This document shows, piece by piece, positions 1 through 9,475 of a stretch of 22,136 nt of DNA (position 1 is its first letter; every line of letters starts with the position of its first letter). The position numbers and the translations under genes are program-made. The DNA is from Seminavis robusta (taxonomy: Eukaryota; Bacillariophyta; Bacillariophyceae; Naviculales; Naviculaceae), in assembly GCA_903772945.1 (NCBI GenBank), contig CAICTM010001819.1, positions 1-22,136 on the forward strand, given 5' to 3'. The notes under the pieces are model-generated. The model was not told the DNA's origin and did no database searches. It saw only the letters and a program-made list of their open reading frames with translations.

Positions 1-535
1 GGGTCATCATCAGCCCTCCATACTCCGCTTTCTCGAGTCCCCCGATTTCCTCGTCCGGTGGATCTGCCATGGCTGCAGTGAGGTTGTCTATTTCATTTTC
101 GAGTTTGGCTTTCTCTATCGTTAGTTTGCGTAAGCTACCGAGAGTCGGGTTCTCAATGACCTCGGCTATCTCGTCTTCCATTAGCTGTAGGCTTGTTTGG
201 TTTGCAGTTTGGAGACGAAGGTTGTTCTATTCACGTCGTTCCGCTGCGGCTTCAAGCCTGTTCCGGGTCCCCTCTGAGTACACCGGTGCTACCAACACTG
301 TGTTTTTCAGGTTGCGTAGCTCATTTCTGATGTCGTCACCCAACTTTTGTCCAACGTGAGACGACTTCTCCCAGTGCGACATCTGTTCGCCGTTCAGATC
401 CAGTTTGTAACCAGAGTAAACACATATGTTGGTCGGAGGCTTTGCAGGCCTTTCCGCTGGTTGGCGATGGGCTGGCTTCCATGCCCTCCGCTTTGCCGCC
501 TTCTCGGCCACCTCGTCCTTACCTCTACCGCTCAT
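1..535 (-). pseudogene. Unrecognised interrupted ORF, runs off left edge
   Basis: Read on the minus strand, an ATG at 535 opens a frame of 102 codons ending in an amber TAG at about 229-227. The same frame stays open beyond that stop to the window edge, so at least 178 codons are open with a single stop. The first part is basic and rich in Lys, Arg, Ala and Pro (it begins MSGRGKDEVAEKAAKRR). The part after the stop is rich in Glu, Leu, Lys and Ile, with a spacing that suggests a coiled coil. The sense codon before the TAG is GAA and AAC AAC follows, so a single CAG to TAG change would explain the break. I do not recognise the family. It could be a decayed host gene, a piece of a mobile element, or a gene with an intron over the stop. 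Confidence 0.4.
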
Positions 536-1390
536 TATCTATGCTACGGTTGACTATTTCAATTCTTTCCTTTTAGTGGCTGCCTTAATTTTAAAGTTCT
601 CGCCACACTATCGGTCTATTATTTATGGCTAGGGCGATAAATCACCCTTTCAAATTAACCCTGCTAGGGATTTAAACTATGCTGCCTCGTATTCGACTGC
701 AAGGTCTGGCATGCTTCACACCGTGCGGTATCGCGTCCGTCCAAACCCTTTCCCCCTTGCTTGGTTCCTTGGTTTGGTACCCCTCTTGTGTCCACCTGGG
801 CGCGGCACATGGCTTTTTTCGCGCTTTTGTGGTGCTCATGACAACGGCTGGATGCTGTCGGCTCTCCTATCGACAATCCTTGTGGATTCTGCCGATGAAA
901 CTCTTGCTGCGTCGTTGACTGCAGTCTCCTCTTGTGTTGCCGCCGACGAAACTCGTTGCGTCGTCGCGGTCTTGATCCGTCCTCGGATGCCTTCAGTCCT
1001 GAAGGGCTTCACTTGTTGCGTCGTCGCTATCCGTCCTCGGATCTCTTGCGTCGTCGCGTTGCTGTCGATCCTTCGACAGTCTTCTTCTTGTGTCGCGATC
1101 TTCCTTCCGATCGCGTCGTTGCTGTCGAAACGACAGGCTTGGTCTCTATCGTTCGCGTCGTCGCGATCCGTCGATCTTCTTCGTACGGTCGTTCGAACGC
1201 TGCTTCTTGGTGCTACCGATTGACTGCTTCGATAGGCTCCTCTTCGCTGATAGTAGACCGCTTTTTCAATTGCTCTAAGCTCTCTTCTAGTTTACTGTTG
1301 CTATTGAGATACTATTGAAAAAGTGGGTGGGGTACCAGCTTTTACTACTGGCATCAAATTCTAGTACAGAGGTACAGGTTGAATCCCTAA
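536..1390. other. Gene-free stretch with CGTCG-rich repeats
   Basis: No convincing gene is seen. Several frames are open on the plus strand between about 680 and 1320 because the DNA is poor in stop triplets. The translations are low-complexity Ser/Arg/Leu sequence and no one frame is favoured. The stretch is dominated by degenerate CGTCG and GATCG words. No 5' LTR matching the one at 9476-9671 is seen here. Confidence 0.5.
956..1057 (+). repeat. Degenerate short direct repeats
   Basis: The 12-mer TTGCGTCGTCGC occurs at 956-967, 1016-1027 and 1046-1057. The 13-mer TCCGTCCTCGGAT occurs at about 976-988 and 1030-1042. Weaker variants with GCGTCGTTGCTGTCG follow to about 1130. This looks like an irregular local repeat. 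No function is inferred. Confidence 0.6.
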
Positions 1391-2728
1391 TCGCGAATCC
1401 CCAACAGCGTGGCTAACATTAATGCCCTTGGTATTCTCTCGGATGAGTGCAGAGCAAAGCGAGATAGCTCAAGAGTTTGGATGGACACCGCATATGATGA
1501 TGCCATGTACCACCTCCGTGGAGACGGTTCCTATGTCAGATATGGAAGAACCAAACTCGGTTTGTATGGTACCGACATCGATGATCTTGAAAAGCAAATT
1601 ATGAGCTCCTACGAGAAACAGAACTCACCAGCCGTTCTTAATCAGATGGTCCAGACCGTGGAAGGAAATATAGAAGGCTTCACCAAGAAGCAAGTGAAGG
1701 GAGCTTTCCAGGCGAGAGAGCTCTACGCAAATCTCCAGCGGCCGCCTATGGAAGACTTCAAGAATATGATTCGAGCCGGACAGATCCGAGACTGCCCTGT
1801 GGTGTTGGAGGATATTAACAATGCCGAGCTGATCTTTGGCAAAGACATGGCCAAGATCAAAGGCTCCACTACCCGTAAACGTCCACCGCCAGCTACCGAG
1901 AGTGTAGTACATGCTGTCCCTGAGGAGTTGGTGGCCCATCACCGTAGTGGATTACCAGGTGCCATTGATGTTGTCAATATTTGTGGTCTCAACTTTCTCT
2001 CCTTTCTTATCGATTTGAAAGTTCGGTACAGGCAGATCGTTCATTTGAAAGACTTGACAACCGATTCCTACTATCAGGCCCTGGATCAGATCATGGACAC
2101 GTATAACGGGAACAAGTTCTACATCGGCACTATCCAGTGCGACAATGCGTTCAAGCCATTGATGGACCCAGTCAAGAATGATATGGGTGTGAAACTCGAT
2201 CATCCGACAGCACAGGTGCATGCCCCCGCCGCAGAGCGGAACAATCGAACCATCGAAGACCGTTTTCGAGCAGGTTTCCATGCAGTTCCTTTCCAAGTCA
2301 TGCCGAAGATTATGGTGGAGCATCTGGTTTATGATTGCAATAAAAAGTTGAACATCTTCCCAGCAGCCGAAGGAATCTCCCGTGTCTACCTTCCACGGCA
2401 GATTTTGACTGGTAAGACCACAGGTTACAATGACGTCAAGTATACGTTTGGCAGTTTCTGCATGGGTCACCACGAATCCCCTGCAGCTCGCAAGAACAGA
2501 GCCGAGCCCCGTGGGTTGGAGTGCATCTATCTGCGTCCAATCCTGAACAACAGCAAGGGTGGCCATTATTTGTTGGACTTGCACACCTGGAAGGTGAAGA
2601 CACGCCAGTATGTTGACATTCTACCGATGCCCAAGCTTGTGATCGAGCGTGTGGAGAAGAGAGACCACAATACGATAGCAGCGATGAGGAGGACAGCGAT
2701 GATGAAGAAGACGAGGGTGACATTGTGA
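1391..2728 (+). pseudogene. Copia pol, gag-pre-integrase and integrase part
   Basis: The frame is open from 1391, just after a TAA, and has no ATG at the normal protein start, so it is an internal piece of a longer polyprotein. The first ~170 residues resemble the region between protease and integrase in diatom copia elements (VANINALGILSDECRAKRD, later NLGLYG-like and RARELY-like words). The integrase core follows. The candidate catalytic D, D, E residues are in IDVVNICGLNF, TIQCDNAFKPL and APAAERNNRTIEDRF. Downstream, ERNNRTIEDRFRAGFHAVPF matches the copia style of ERNNR...LPY. The last ~20 residues are out of frame: from about 2668 the acidic SDEEDSDDEEDEGD reading lies in another frame that runs into the next piece, so a 1-nt shift is needed there. 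The integrase of this copy is probably non-functional. Confidence 0.85.
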
Positions 2729-3490
2729 TCGAAAGGTTACCAAAAGGAGTTCCAGGCAATCCGACAGAACAAGCAAGCAATCGGCCAAGTATTGTAGACC
2801 CAACTGATGGACCATTCGAAGGCCCAGCCAAAGCAAGCAAGCTGACAAGAGTTGGAGTCCGCAGGTCTGCCAGGATCGCAGCCAAACAAGGAACCACGAA
2901 GGGAGTCACTTTCGCACAGGAGTGTACCAAGACCGAAGATCAGGAACCGAAGAAGAAGCCGCTTCTGTATGAGACAATGGCGGCAAAGACAATGGCACAG
3001 TTCATTCATGAAATCAACCACGGAAGGATCAAAGATGACTCCGTGGAAGGAGCAAGTCATGCGCAGCAGCACTTATTGTTGCCCAAGGGATTGAAGATCT
3101 GGGGCGACAGGGCCAAGAAAGCAGCACGAAAAGAGATGGATCAGTTACACAGTCGTGTGGCATTCGCACCAGTTAGACCAGAGGATTGTAGTGAATCAGA
3201 GCTCAAGAAGTCGCAAGTGATGCTTATGTTTGTTACAGAGAAGAGAGACGGGACCGTCAAGGCCCGAGCCGTTTTCAACGGGAAACCGACCAGAGTTTAT
3301 CAAGACAAGGATGAGACTCGAAGCCCTACAGTGTCATTGGAGGGACTGATGCTTTCCATGTGTGTAGACGCTATAGTGAAGGGTGTGACGTTATGACTTT
3401 GGATGTACCGAATGCTTTCATTCAGACAGCATTGCCGCAACCCAAGGATGGTGGTGACAGGGTGATCATGAAGATCGAAGGTACTCTCGC
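2668..3490 (+). pseudogene. Copia pol, linker and N-terminal half of reverse transcriptase
   Basis: An acidic linker and a basic stretch (RVGVRRSARIAAKQG) lead into the RT. RT landmarks are KKAARKEMDQLHSR, then KARAVFNGKPTR, then SPTVSLEGLMLS. At about 3384-3388 the frame breaks: the first frame ends at a stop near 3396, while LDVPNAFIQTALPQ, the RT motif with the first catalytic Asp, continues in the next frame from about 3386. One lost base explains this. The reading then stops being RT at 3490-3492, where the LTR of element B begins. The sense across the insertion is KIEGTLA on this side and ELLVEIDP on the far side, which fixes the insertion point to the codon. Confidence 0.88.
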
Positions 3491-3492
3491 AG

Positions 3493-4049
3493 CGATGAAA
3501 TTAGCAATAGGAGCCTCTATGGGTGCGCCACAGCTGTGCTGGTTTAGTCGGATGGAAACAATGCTTTTGATCGTGTACAGTCAATCAGTACACACAGCAT
3601 TGCAGCCATGTGACAATTTGTATATAGCTGAGGCATGCCTATGTGTTCCAGAGCATATAGCCTTCAGTCTAGATACAATGGAATGTTCCAGACCAACAGT
3701 CCTCTCCTAGGATCTCCAACAGTAGGATATCCTCTCCAAAAGAGCCAGTTCTGTCAACTGGAGTGAAATCGTGGTAATGATGTTTAGCTTATAGAAAGAA
3801 AGATAGTAATGAAAGAGTAACCCCTGAGACCCAGTAGCACCATCAGCCCTGCAGTAGATAGATTCCTGTGTGGTATGTGCTAGGGCAATGTAACCAGCTC
3901 CCCAAGTACTTTGAAGTAGTGATTGGGTAGCATTGATCCAGCTCTTTTGAGCTGGCCTTTCAGCCAGTGGAGGAGATCTTCATCAACCAGAGATCTCCCT
4001 CCCAGCTCTTGTGTTCCTACAACTGAGCCTCATTGGCAAAGATTCATAG
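3493..4049 (+). repeat. 5' LTR of element B
   Basis: This is a 557-bp LTR beginning CGATGAAATTAG and ending AAGATTCATAG. The boundaries are fixed by the CGCAG target duplication on the outside and by where the two copies stop matching on the inside. The ends are an imperfect inverted repeat (CGATGAA against TTCATAG, 6 of 7 paired) and are not the usual TG...CA. It carries what should be the element promoter, but no motif stands out by eye. Confidence 0.92.
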
Positions 4050-4848
4050 GATTAACATTTTCGCATAGACACAACACAAGAGTGGCTCTTCAGTGTGGAA
4101 GAAGAGTGGAAGAGTGGAAATTTGCCGACGACTGACTGCCGACACTCGATCGTGCCGAAAACTCGATTCTCGTCGGATTGAGCTGAAACCAAGACAGTCA
4201 CCTACTAACCTGAGGGTGGCCGACAAGATACACCAACCTGTCCTTTGTTAATCGGCTTGGTTACACCGGCCGATAGTGGAATAGACCGAACACCATTGTC
4301 GATCCTTTTTCACGATTTTCCTACGGAAATACCCAGTCGTGCATCTTTTCGACAACGTACCTCTTCAAAAACCGGTACTCACACGGTACTCACAAGACAC
4401 CGTACCTCTGTTCCGAAAGCAAGCCGAACCTTAGATCCAACCGGATCCTCACATTTTCGATCGAAACGGGAACTTGACTCGACTGACTGACTCAAAGGAA
4501 CCCGGAAATCCTCGAGGATACGTGGCTCCGTACGGATCGATTGATCGCTCTGTAACAGTCTATTCCAGCCACTCGGAGCAACACGAGAACACCTTTCGAA
4601 CTGTTTCAGAGTATTCCAAGGGCATCAGTGTGTCAAGCAGCCTTCAATTGGTCATCCACCATCAGTGCAAGGCTTCAAGTCACCTTTTGGATTTTCTGTG
4701 CTTGTGTTTGTGCAGTGCCTCTCCAGCCACACATACACACACCAACACCAACAATACTCATCCAACCGGTACCCTTCCAAGGAACAGCAGGCAACACCAC
4801 TACACTACCACTACACTACTACACTGTCTAGCCAGCGCACCAATCATC
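4050..4848 (+). other. Untranslated leader of element B
   Basis: About 800 bp lie between the 5' LTR and the chosen gag ATG. The sequence directly after the LTR (GATTAACATTTTCGC) does not begin with TGG, so it is not a classical tRNA 3'-end primer binding site; an internal tRNA fragment or another primer is possible. The frame of gag is open from about 4474, but the upstream translation is atypical (long Ser/Thr/His runs), so I treat it as leader. Confidence 0.6.
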
Positions 4849-6807
4849 ATGGGCCGCAAGAAGAAGAAGCAACAGCAGGAAATGGATGCCAGTGACACCA
4901 TGTCACTAGCAGCATCCAATGGCACCAACACACAGGACAACACCAACAGATCCACTACTGCAGAGGCACCAGCTCCAGTTCCAGCTCCTGCCAGAACACC
5001 TGTGGATCCCCCAGGCTGTTTGTTACCACCACACCACAGTGCCACCTCCAGCTTACCTTCCTCCAATCTAGCCAACCATGACACAACAACAACAACAATG
5101 ATCAGCCAACAACTTGAGCAGCTGACATTGGCATTGACAGAGGTATCAAAGCAAGCTGCCCTTGATCCTTGCAATGCACCTCCCCTCCATGGCATACTAT
5201 CCCATGGCTCTATTCCTAGAACACCTGTGTTATCACTCAAGCCCAGCCCTGAGATAAAGGCTGGGAGGACCGATTCAGAACCAGGCAGTTTGGGACAGAG
5301 CTTGTTGGGTGATGTTAGGGACCCTCCTGGTTATCCATTCCAACTGCATGTTGCCATGGATGTTGCCTCACCTATTGGAGATGGCTACTATGACCAAGTA
5401 TGGGCCCCCAATGGGGAGGAATACACCCACCAACCAACAACAATCCCATCACATCCCAGGGTAGAGGACACTCCCATTCAACCTGTGTCCTCCACCATCC
5501 AACCTACTGGAGTTGTCTCATCCCAGACACCAGTGTATTCAGCCATCCCTCCAATCAGCCAACCTTTTGTGCCTCTGGAGGAGCAGTCAAAGAGGAACTC
5601 CATTCCCAATCCTCTGGGGAGCCAATGGCCACAACCACAGGTGAAGCAATCCATCTTCTCCAACATGCATGGCATGTCTCCCATGAAAAGGATGCAGGGA
5701 AGCAGTCCCAACAATGTAGCAGGTCCTGTTGGTTCAGGAAATCCAGACTGCTTTGGTGGCAATCCACAAGGTAATGACAACGGTGGCCAAGGAGATCCTG
5801 ATGGCACTGATCCATGTCCTGGAGGAGGTGGAGGCGGTGGCAATCCAGAACCGGAAGGCAGGTACTTCCGTGCCAAGGCAGATGCCACAGCCTACCCTAC
5901 TCTTAGATCCAACAAGGAGTTCGACACTTGGTATGAGGCTTTCATCGTCATAGCCAGAGCACAAGGCTTCTACAAGGTCTTCGACACTGAATATGTTCCC
6001 ATGACTGCCGAGTACTTTGCAGAACTCCTACGGATGAACCGATGGATCTATGCTGTCCTCCAGAACACAGTCAAGACAACCAATGGGAAGGTCATCATGA
6101 AGTCTCACTTCCATGATGCTGATTGCTTTGCAATCCTTGTGGAACTGATCCAGGATGCACATGCATCAGTAGCAGGCTCCCTGGACCATGTTGAGGTCCT
6201 CCATTGGCTTTCAAGTGTCCAGTACAGTCCAAGGCAGGGCTCCGCTGTTGACTTTGTCATCAAGTTTGACGAGACCATCACCCACTACAATGATGGCCAC
6301 CGAGATCCTAGCGACAAGCTCAGCGACAGCATGCAGAAGCTGTTCCTGCAGCGTGCCTTCACCGATGTCCAAGTCTTGAACGACATCAGATCCCGTGAGC
6401 ATGAAAGAATGTGCCGTCATGGTCCCAAGGAGCGCTTCACCTATGAGGCATACAAGGAGACACTGAAGAATGCCGCCACCCACTACGATGTCAACCGCCG
6501 TGTTCCCGACTCCCACCTAGCCAACCTAGCAAATGTCAATGAGGAACAAGGCCATCTCAACGATGGTGGAGAGCAGCAAGTCCTCGGACTCCCAAGCACA
6601 ACTTGGTTCAAGCTTTCGCCCGCCGGCCACCAAATCTGGTGCAAGCTCCCTGATGCCGACAGACAAGTCCTGATAGGTTCGACGCCGCCTGTAGTTGATT
6701 CCAAGAGTGAAGCTGACCCAGCAGTCCGAGACACCTTGGATTCTCCCATGGCAGATGACGAAGCCTTCAAGGGCAAGCCCAAACCCAATCCCAACCTGGA
6801 TTTTTGA
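4849..6807 (+). CDS. Gag-like protein of element B, intact
   Basis: The 652-codon ORF begins at ATG 4849 (MGRKKKKQQQEMDASD), chosen because the lysine-rich start follows a non-protein-like leader. Residues 1 to about 320 are low complexity, rich in Pro, Thr, Gln and Ser, and include DPPGYPFQLHVAMDV. A glycine run near residues 325-331 separates them from a better-ordered domain (about 340-570) with FDTWYEAFIVIARAQGF, an aromatic/leucine-rich helical pattern and DKLSDSMQKLFLQRAF. That pattern fits the capsid part of copia Gag (retrotran_gag/UBN2-like). Gag would form the particle that packages the element RNA. No CCHC knuckle is evident within the intact frame. The ORF has no stops or shifts, unlike element A around it. 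The family assignment rests on context and general resemblance. Confidence 0.75.
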   Translation: MGRKKKKQQQEMDASDTMSLAASNGTNTQDNTNRSTTAEAPAPVPAPARTPVDPPGCLLPPHHSATSSLPSSNLANHDTTTTTMISQQLEQLTLALTEVSKQAALDPCNAPPLHGILSHGSIPRTPVLSLKPSPEIKAGRTDSEPGSLGQSLLGDVRDPPGYPFQLHVAMDVASPIGDGYYDQVWAPNGEEYTHQPTTIPSHPRVEDTPIQPVSSTIQPTGVVSSQTPVYSAIPPISQPFVPLEEQSKRNSIPNPLGSQWPQPQVKQSIFSNMHGMSPMKRMQGSSPNNVAGPVGSGNPDCFGGNPQGNDNGGQGDPDGTDPCPGGGGGGGNPEPEGRYFRAKADATAYPTLRSNKEFDTWYEAFIVIARAQGFYKVFDTEYVPMTAEYFAELLRMNRWIYAVLQNTVKTTNGKVIMKSHFHDADCFAILVELIQDAHASVAGSLDHVEVLHWLSSVQYSPRQGSAVDFVIKFDETITHYNDGHRDPSDKLSDSMQKLFLQRAFTDVQVLNDIRSREHERMCRHGPKERFTYEAYKETLKNAATHYDVNRRVPDSHLANLANVNEEQGHLNDGGEQQVLGLPSTTWFKLSPAGHQIWCKLPDADRQVLIGSTPPVVDSKSEADPAVRDTLDSPMADDEAFKGKPKPNPNLDF

Positions 6808-7635
6808 TGGGGCGACTAGTGTACGTGCTGCACCGGTCAAGCCCAAGGAAACCAGGCACCGCCCATGTCTGCGGGGTAGCATGCCACCCACAATGGGGCT
6901 ACCTTCCGCAGGAAATGGCACCATATGACAAGTCCCCTTGCTAGATTTGTCATCATGATTCAAGCATACCGTTTTGTGATTTGCAACTTGTCTATTGTCA
7001 CCAGTGGTGTCAAAAGACTCATCTCTGCCTGAGATGTCTGTGTTGTAACGTTTTGTCAACCACGTATTGATTCCAATATGACTACTGACTGTTTGTCTCT
7101 GCCCCTCTGAGCTTTATGGGGAGACAAACAGATGGCTTCTAAGCCAATTCCAAGCTATGGTGCAAGTATGGGGAGACCAAGTGGGATCCTTACTGACATC
7201 CAAGTGCAATAGGTTCCTTGTGAATGGGGAGCATCTGCAGATAGCCTCAAGACATGTTCCACACACACCCTCGCGAGTGACCAACCCAAGGTGGATGTGT
7301 AGTGTCCATCCCAAGAAGTACCTCTGCGCACACCACGTCCGTCCTAGATCCTAACACCTTTCCTCTCTTGAACAACGATGGCAATCCAATGCCTTTGCCT
7401 TGGAGCCAGCCATCTACTTTGAAGGGTTTGAGATCACAAGTGTGATGTCCCTTCCTTTGTTCCAAGTGGTACCCAGCAATGGACACCTTGATGTATTCAA
7501 GAGGGCTGCTGACCTTGTATTAGGTCACAGCCAAGGTCCAAACTGAGGAACCAGATGCTCCCAGTTTTGTGGGAATGTCGAGGAATGACCCAGATATAGA
7601 GAAGCTTGTTTACGCCCCCATTTGATGACTCGAAT
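6808..7635 (+). pseudogene. Decayed coding-like region after gag in element B
   Basis: Several short protein-like readings lie in different frames on the plus strand: LWCKYGETKWDPY at about 7160-7195, SRVTNPRWMCSVHPKKYLC at about 7272-7328, FPLLNNDGNPMPLPWSQP at about 7360-7415, FEGFEITSVMSLPLFQVVPS at about 7420-7480, and EEPDAPSFVGMSRNDPD ending with a TGA at 7623-7625. The first recalls the Trp/Cys-containing C-terminal part of diatom copia Gag, but no full CCHC knuckle is seen. Nothing resembles pol. It may be a second ORF with several frameshifts, a broken gag extension, or gag plus a remnant of protease. The last reading stops 10 nt before the polypurine tract. Confidence 0.45.
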
Positions 7636-7644
7636 GGTGGGGAG
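7636..7644 (+). promoter_or_regulatory. Polypurine tract of element B
   Basis: GGTGGGGAG directly abuts the first base of the 3' LTR (7645). This is the expected position and composition for the plus-strand primer of reverse transcription. It also supports the LTR starting with CGATGAA and not with an inner TG. Confidence 0.75.
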
Positions 7645-8207
7645 CGATGAAATTAGCAATAGGAGCCTCTATGGGTGCGCCACAGCTGTGCTGGTTTAGT
7701 CGGATGGAAACAATGCTTTTGATCGTGTACAGCATCGCGTACAGTCAATCAGTACACACAGCATTGCGCCATGTGACAATTTGTATATAGCTGAGGCATG
7801 CCTATGTGTTCCAGAGCATATAGCCTTCAGTCTAGATACAATTGGAATGTTCCAGACCAACAGTCTCTCCTAGGATCTCCAACAGTAGGATATCCTCTCC
7901 AAAAGAGCCAGTTCTGTCAAATGGAGTGAAATCGTGGTAATGATGTTTAGCTTATAGTAAGAAAGATAGTAATGAAAGAGTAACCCCTGAGACCCAGTAG
8001 CACCTCAGCCCTGCAGTAGATAGATTCCTGTGTGGTATGGCTAGGGCAATGTAACCAGCTCCCCAAGTACTTTGAAGTAGTGATTGGGTAGCATTGATCC
8101 AGCTCTTTTGAGCTGGCCTTTCAGCCATGGAGGAGATCTCATCAACCAGAGATCTCCCTCCCAGCTCTGTGTTCCTACAACTGAGCCTCATTGGCAAAGA
8201 TTCATAG
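7645..8207 (+). repeat. 3' LTR of element B
   Basis: This 563-bp LTR matches 3493-4049 along its whole length. By hand alignment the copies differ by one 12-bp insertion in this copy (near 7730), eight single-base indels and only two substitutions. Seven of the eight single-base differences are losses in this copy. It ends TTCATAG and is followed by the second CGCAG duplication. Confidence 0.92.
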
Positions 8208-8212
8208 CGCAG

Positions 8213-8670
8213 AGCTACTCGTGGAAATCGACCCTGACACTTACAAGCCGTTCCTTGTCTATGAGAAGGGGAGACCTATCCTCTATGTTGTGGTATTGAA
8301 GGCACTCTATGGAATGCTCATTGCAAGTCTGCTTTGGTACAAGGCATTCCGCAAGGATTTGGAGTCCATTGGTTTTGAATTCAACCCCTACGATCCTTGT
8401 GTTGCCAACAGGATGGTGAATGGCAAGCAATAGACTATCCGTTTCCATGTCGACGATCTCATGTCCAGTCATATGATGGCCAAGGTGAATGACAATTTCC
8501 TGGCCTGGTGCAATAAGAAGTATGGTACCTACGGTGCTGTCAAAGCAACCAAAGGACCCAAGCATGATTATCTAGGGATGACGATTGATTTCTCTGAGCC
8601 GGGCAAAGTCAAGATCGACATGATTGACTATTTGACCAAGGTACTCGGAGGAGTTCCCTGTAAACTTTGA
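8213..8670 (+). pseudogene. Copia pol, C-terminal half of reverse transcriptase (element A)
   Basis: This continues the RT interrupted at 3490. Landmarks in order are ELLVEIDPDTYKPFLVYEKG, then LKALYGMLIASLLWY (the ALYGLKQAPRAWY position), then FNPYDPCVANRM, and FHVDDL with the catalytic Asp pair (the YVDDM position, here HVDDL as in other diatom copia elements). A TAG at 8431-8433 falls between NGKQ and TIRFHVDDL; CAA TAG ACT suggests a point mutation of a sense codon. The frame is lost near 8650, where one extra G shifts the reading from DYLTKVLGG into a stop at 8670, while EEFPVNFDHVRSV continues in the next frame. Confidence 0.9.
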
Positions 8671-9427
8671 CCATGTCCGTTCTGTCCCGAGTGCAGCCCC
8701 AGCCAATTTGTTTTCTGTGGGTGACGGTGACAATCTGGACCCTGAGACGAAGGATACTTTCCACACGAACACAGCCAAGCTACTATTTGCCTGTAAACGT
8801 GCACGTCCAGATATGCAAACCCTGACTACCGTCCTTTGTACTCGAGTGAAGCAGCCGAACCAGAACGATTGGGGCAAGCTTCTTCAAGGCCTCAAGTTTA
8901 TTCAACAGACTTTGAATGACAAGCTCATCCTCCATGCTGACGACGTTCGCATTATTCATTGGTGGGTGGACGCCAGCTTTGCTGTGCACCCAGACTACTG
9001 TTCCCACACTGGAGGAGTGCTCAGTTTCGGCTGTGGTGCCCCAATTGCTCCTGTCTCTAGCAAGCAGAAACTCAACGCCCGAAGCAGTACCGACGCCGAA
9101 CTCATTGGAGCTGACGATGTTATGAGCCCTTTGTTGTGGACCAAGTTGTTTTTGGAAGCCCAAGGTGTCGATGTTCAGGAGAACATCCTTTACCAAGACA
9201 ACAAGAGTGCTATCATTCTTGCTGAGAATGGTAAGAGCAGCGCCGGTAAGCGTACTCGTGCTCTTAATGTGCGTTTCTTCTTTATTCACGACCAAGTGAA
9301 GCAGCAAAATGTACGAGTTGTGTATTGTCCCACACAGGACATGCACGGGGACTTTCTCATGAAGCCCCTCCAAGGTTCCCTATTCAATGCGCATCGCGCT
9401 TTCATTATGGGGCCTCCCCCTATTTAG
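8650..9427 (+). pseudogene. Copia pol, RT connection and RNase H (element A)
   Basis: The frame continues from about 8650 to a stop at 9427. RNase H landmarks are WWVDASFAVHPDYCSHTGG (first Asp), KLNARSSTDAELIGADDV (Glu) and LYQDNKSAIILAENG (second Asp), followed by ALNVRFFFIHDQVKQQNVRV and PTQDMHGDFLMKPLQG. The last matches the copia end motif PTxxQxADxLTKPL. The catalytic residues appear present in this piece. The protein ends IMGPPPI about 45 nt before the 3' LTR. It would be inactive as part of the broken polyprotein. Confidence 0.9.
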
Positions 9428-9475
9428 TTTAGTTTTAATCGTTCCGTGGATCCATTAGGGACCACGGCAGGAGTG

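Larger units (their letters stand above)
3488..8212 (+). mobile_element. Element B: nested non-autonomous LTR retrotransposon, gag only
   Basis: Two direct repeats (3493-4049 and 7645-8207) flank a 3.6-kb interior. The outer flanks are an exact 5-bp duplication CGCAG (3488-3492 and 8208-8212); removing the element and one copy restores the RT reading frame of element A. The interior has one long intact gag-like ORF, an 830-bp decayed coding-like region, and a purine-rich tract abutting the 3' LTR. I find no protease, integrase, RT or RNase H inside. This is the layout of a gag-bearing non-autonomous LTR element, which would depend on a partner for reverse transcription and integration. Orientation is taken from gag and the polypurine tract. 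Confidence 0.9.

Noticed and set aside
711..1223. 170-codon plus-strand ORF in the CGTCG-rich region
   Set aside because: Three frames are open at once because the repeats lack stop triplets. The protein is low-complexity Ser/Arg/Leu/Val with no domain.
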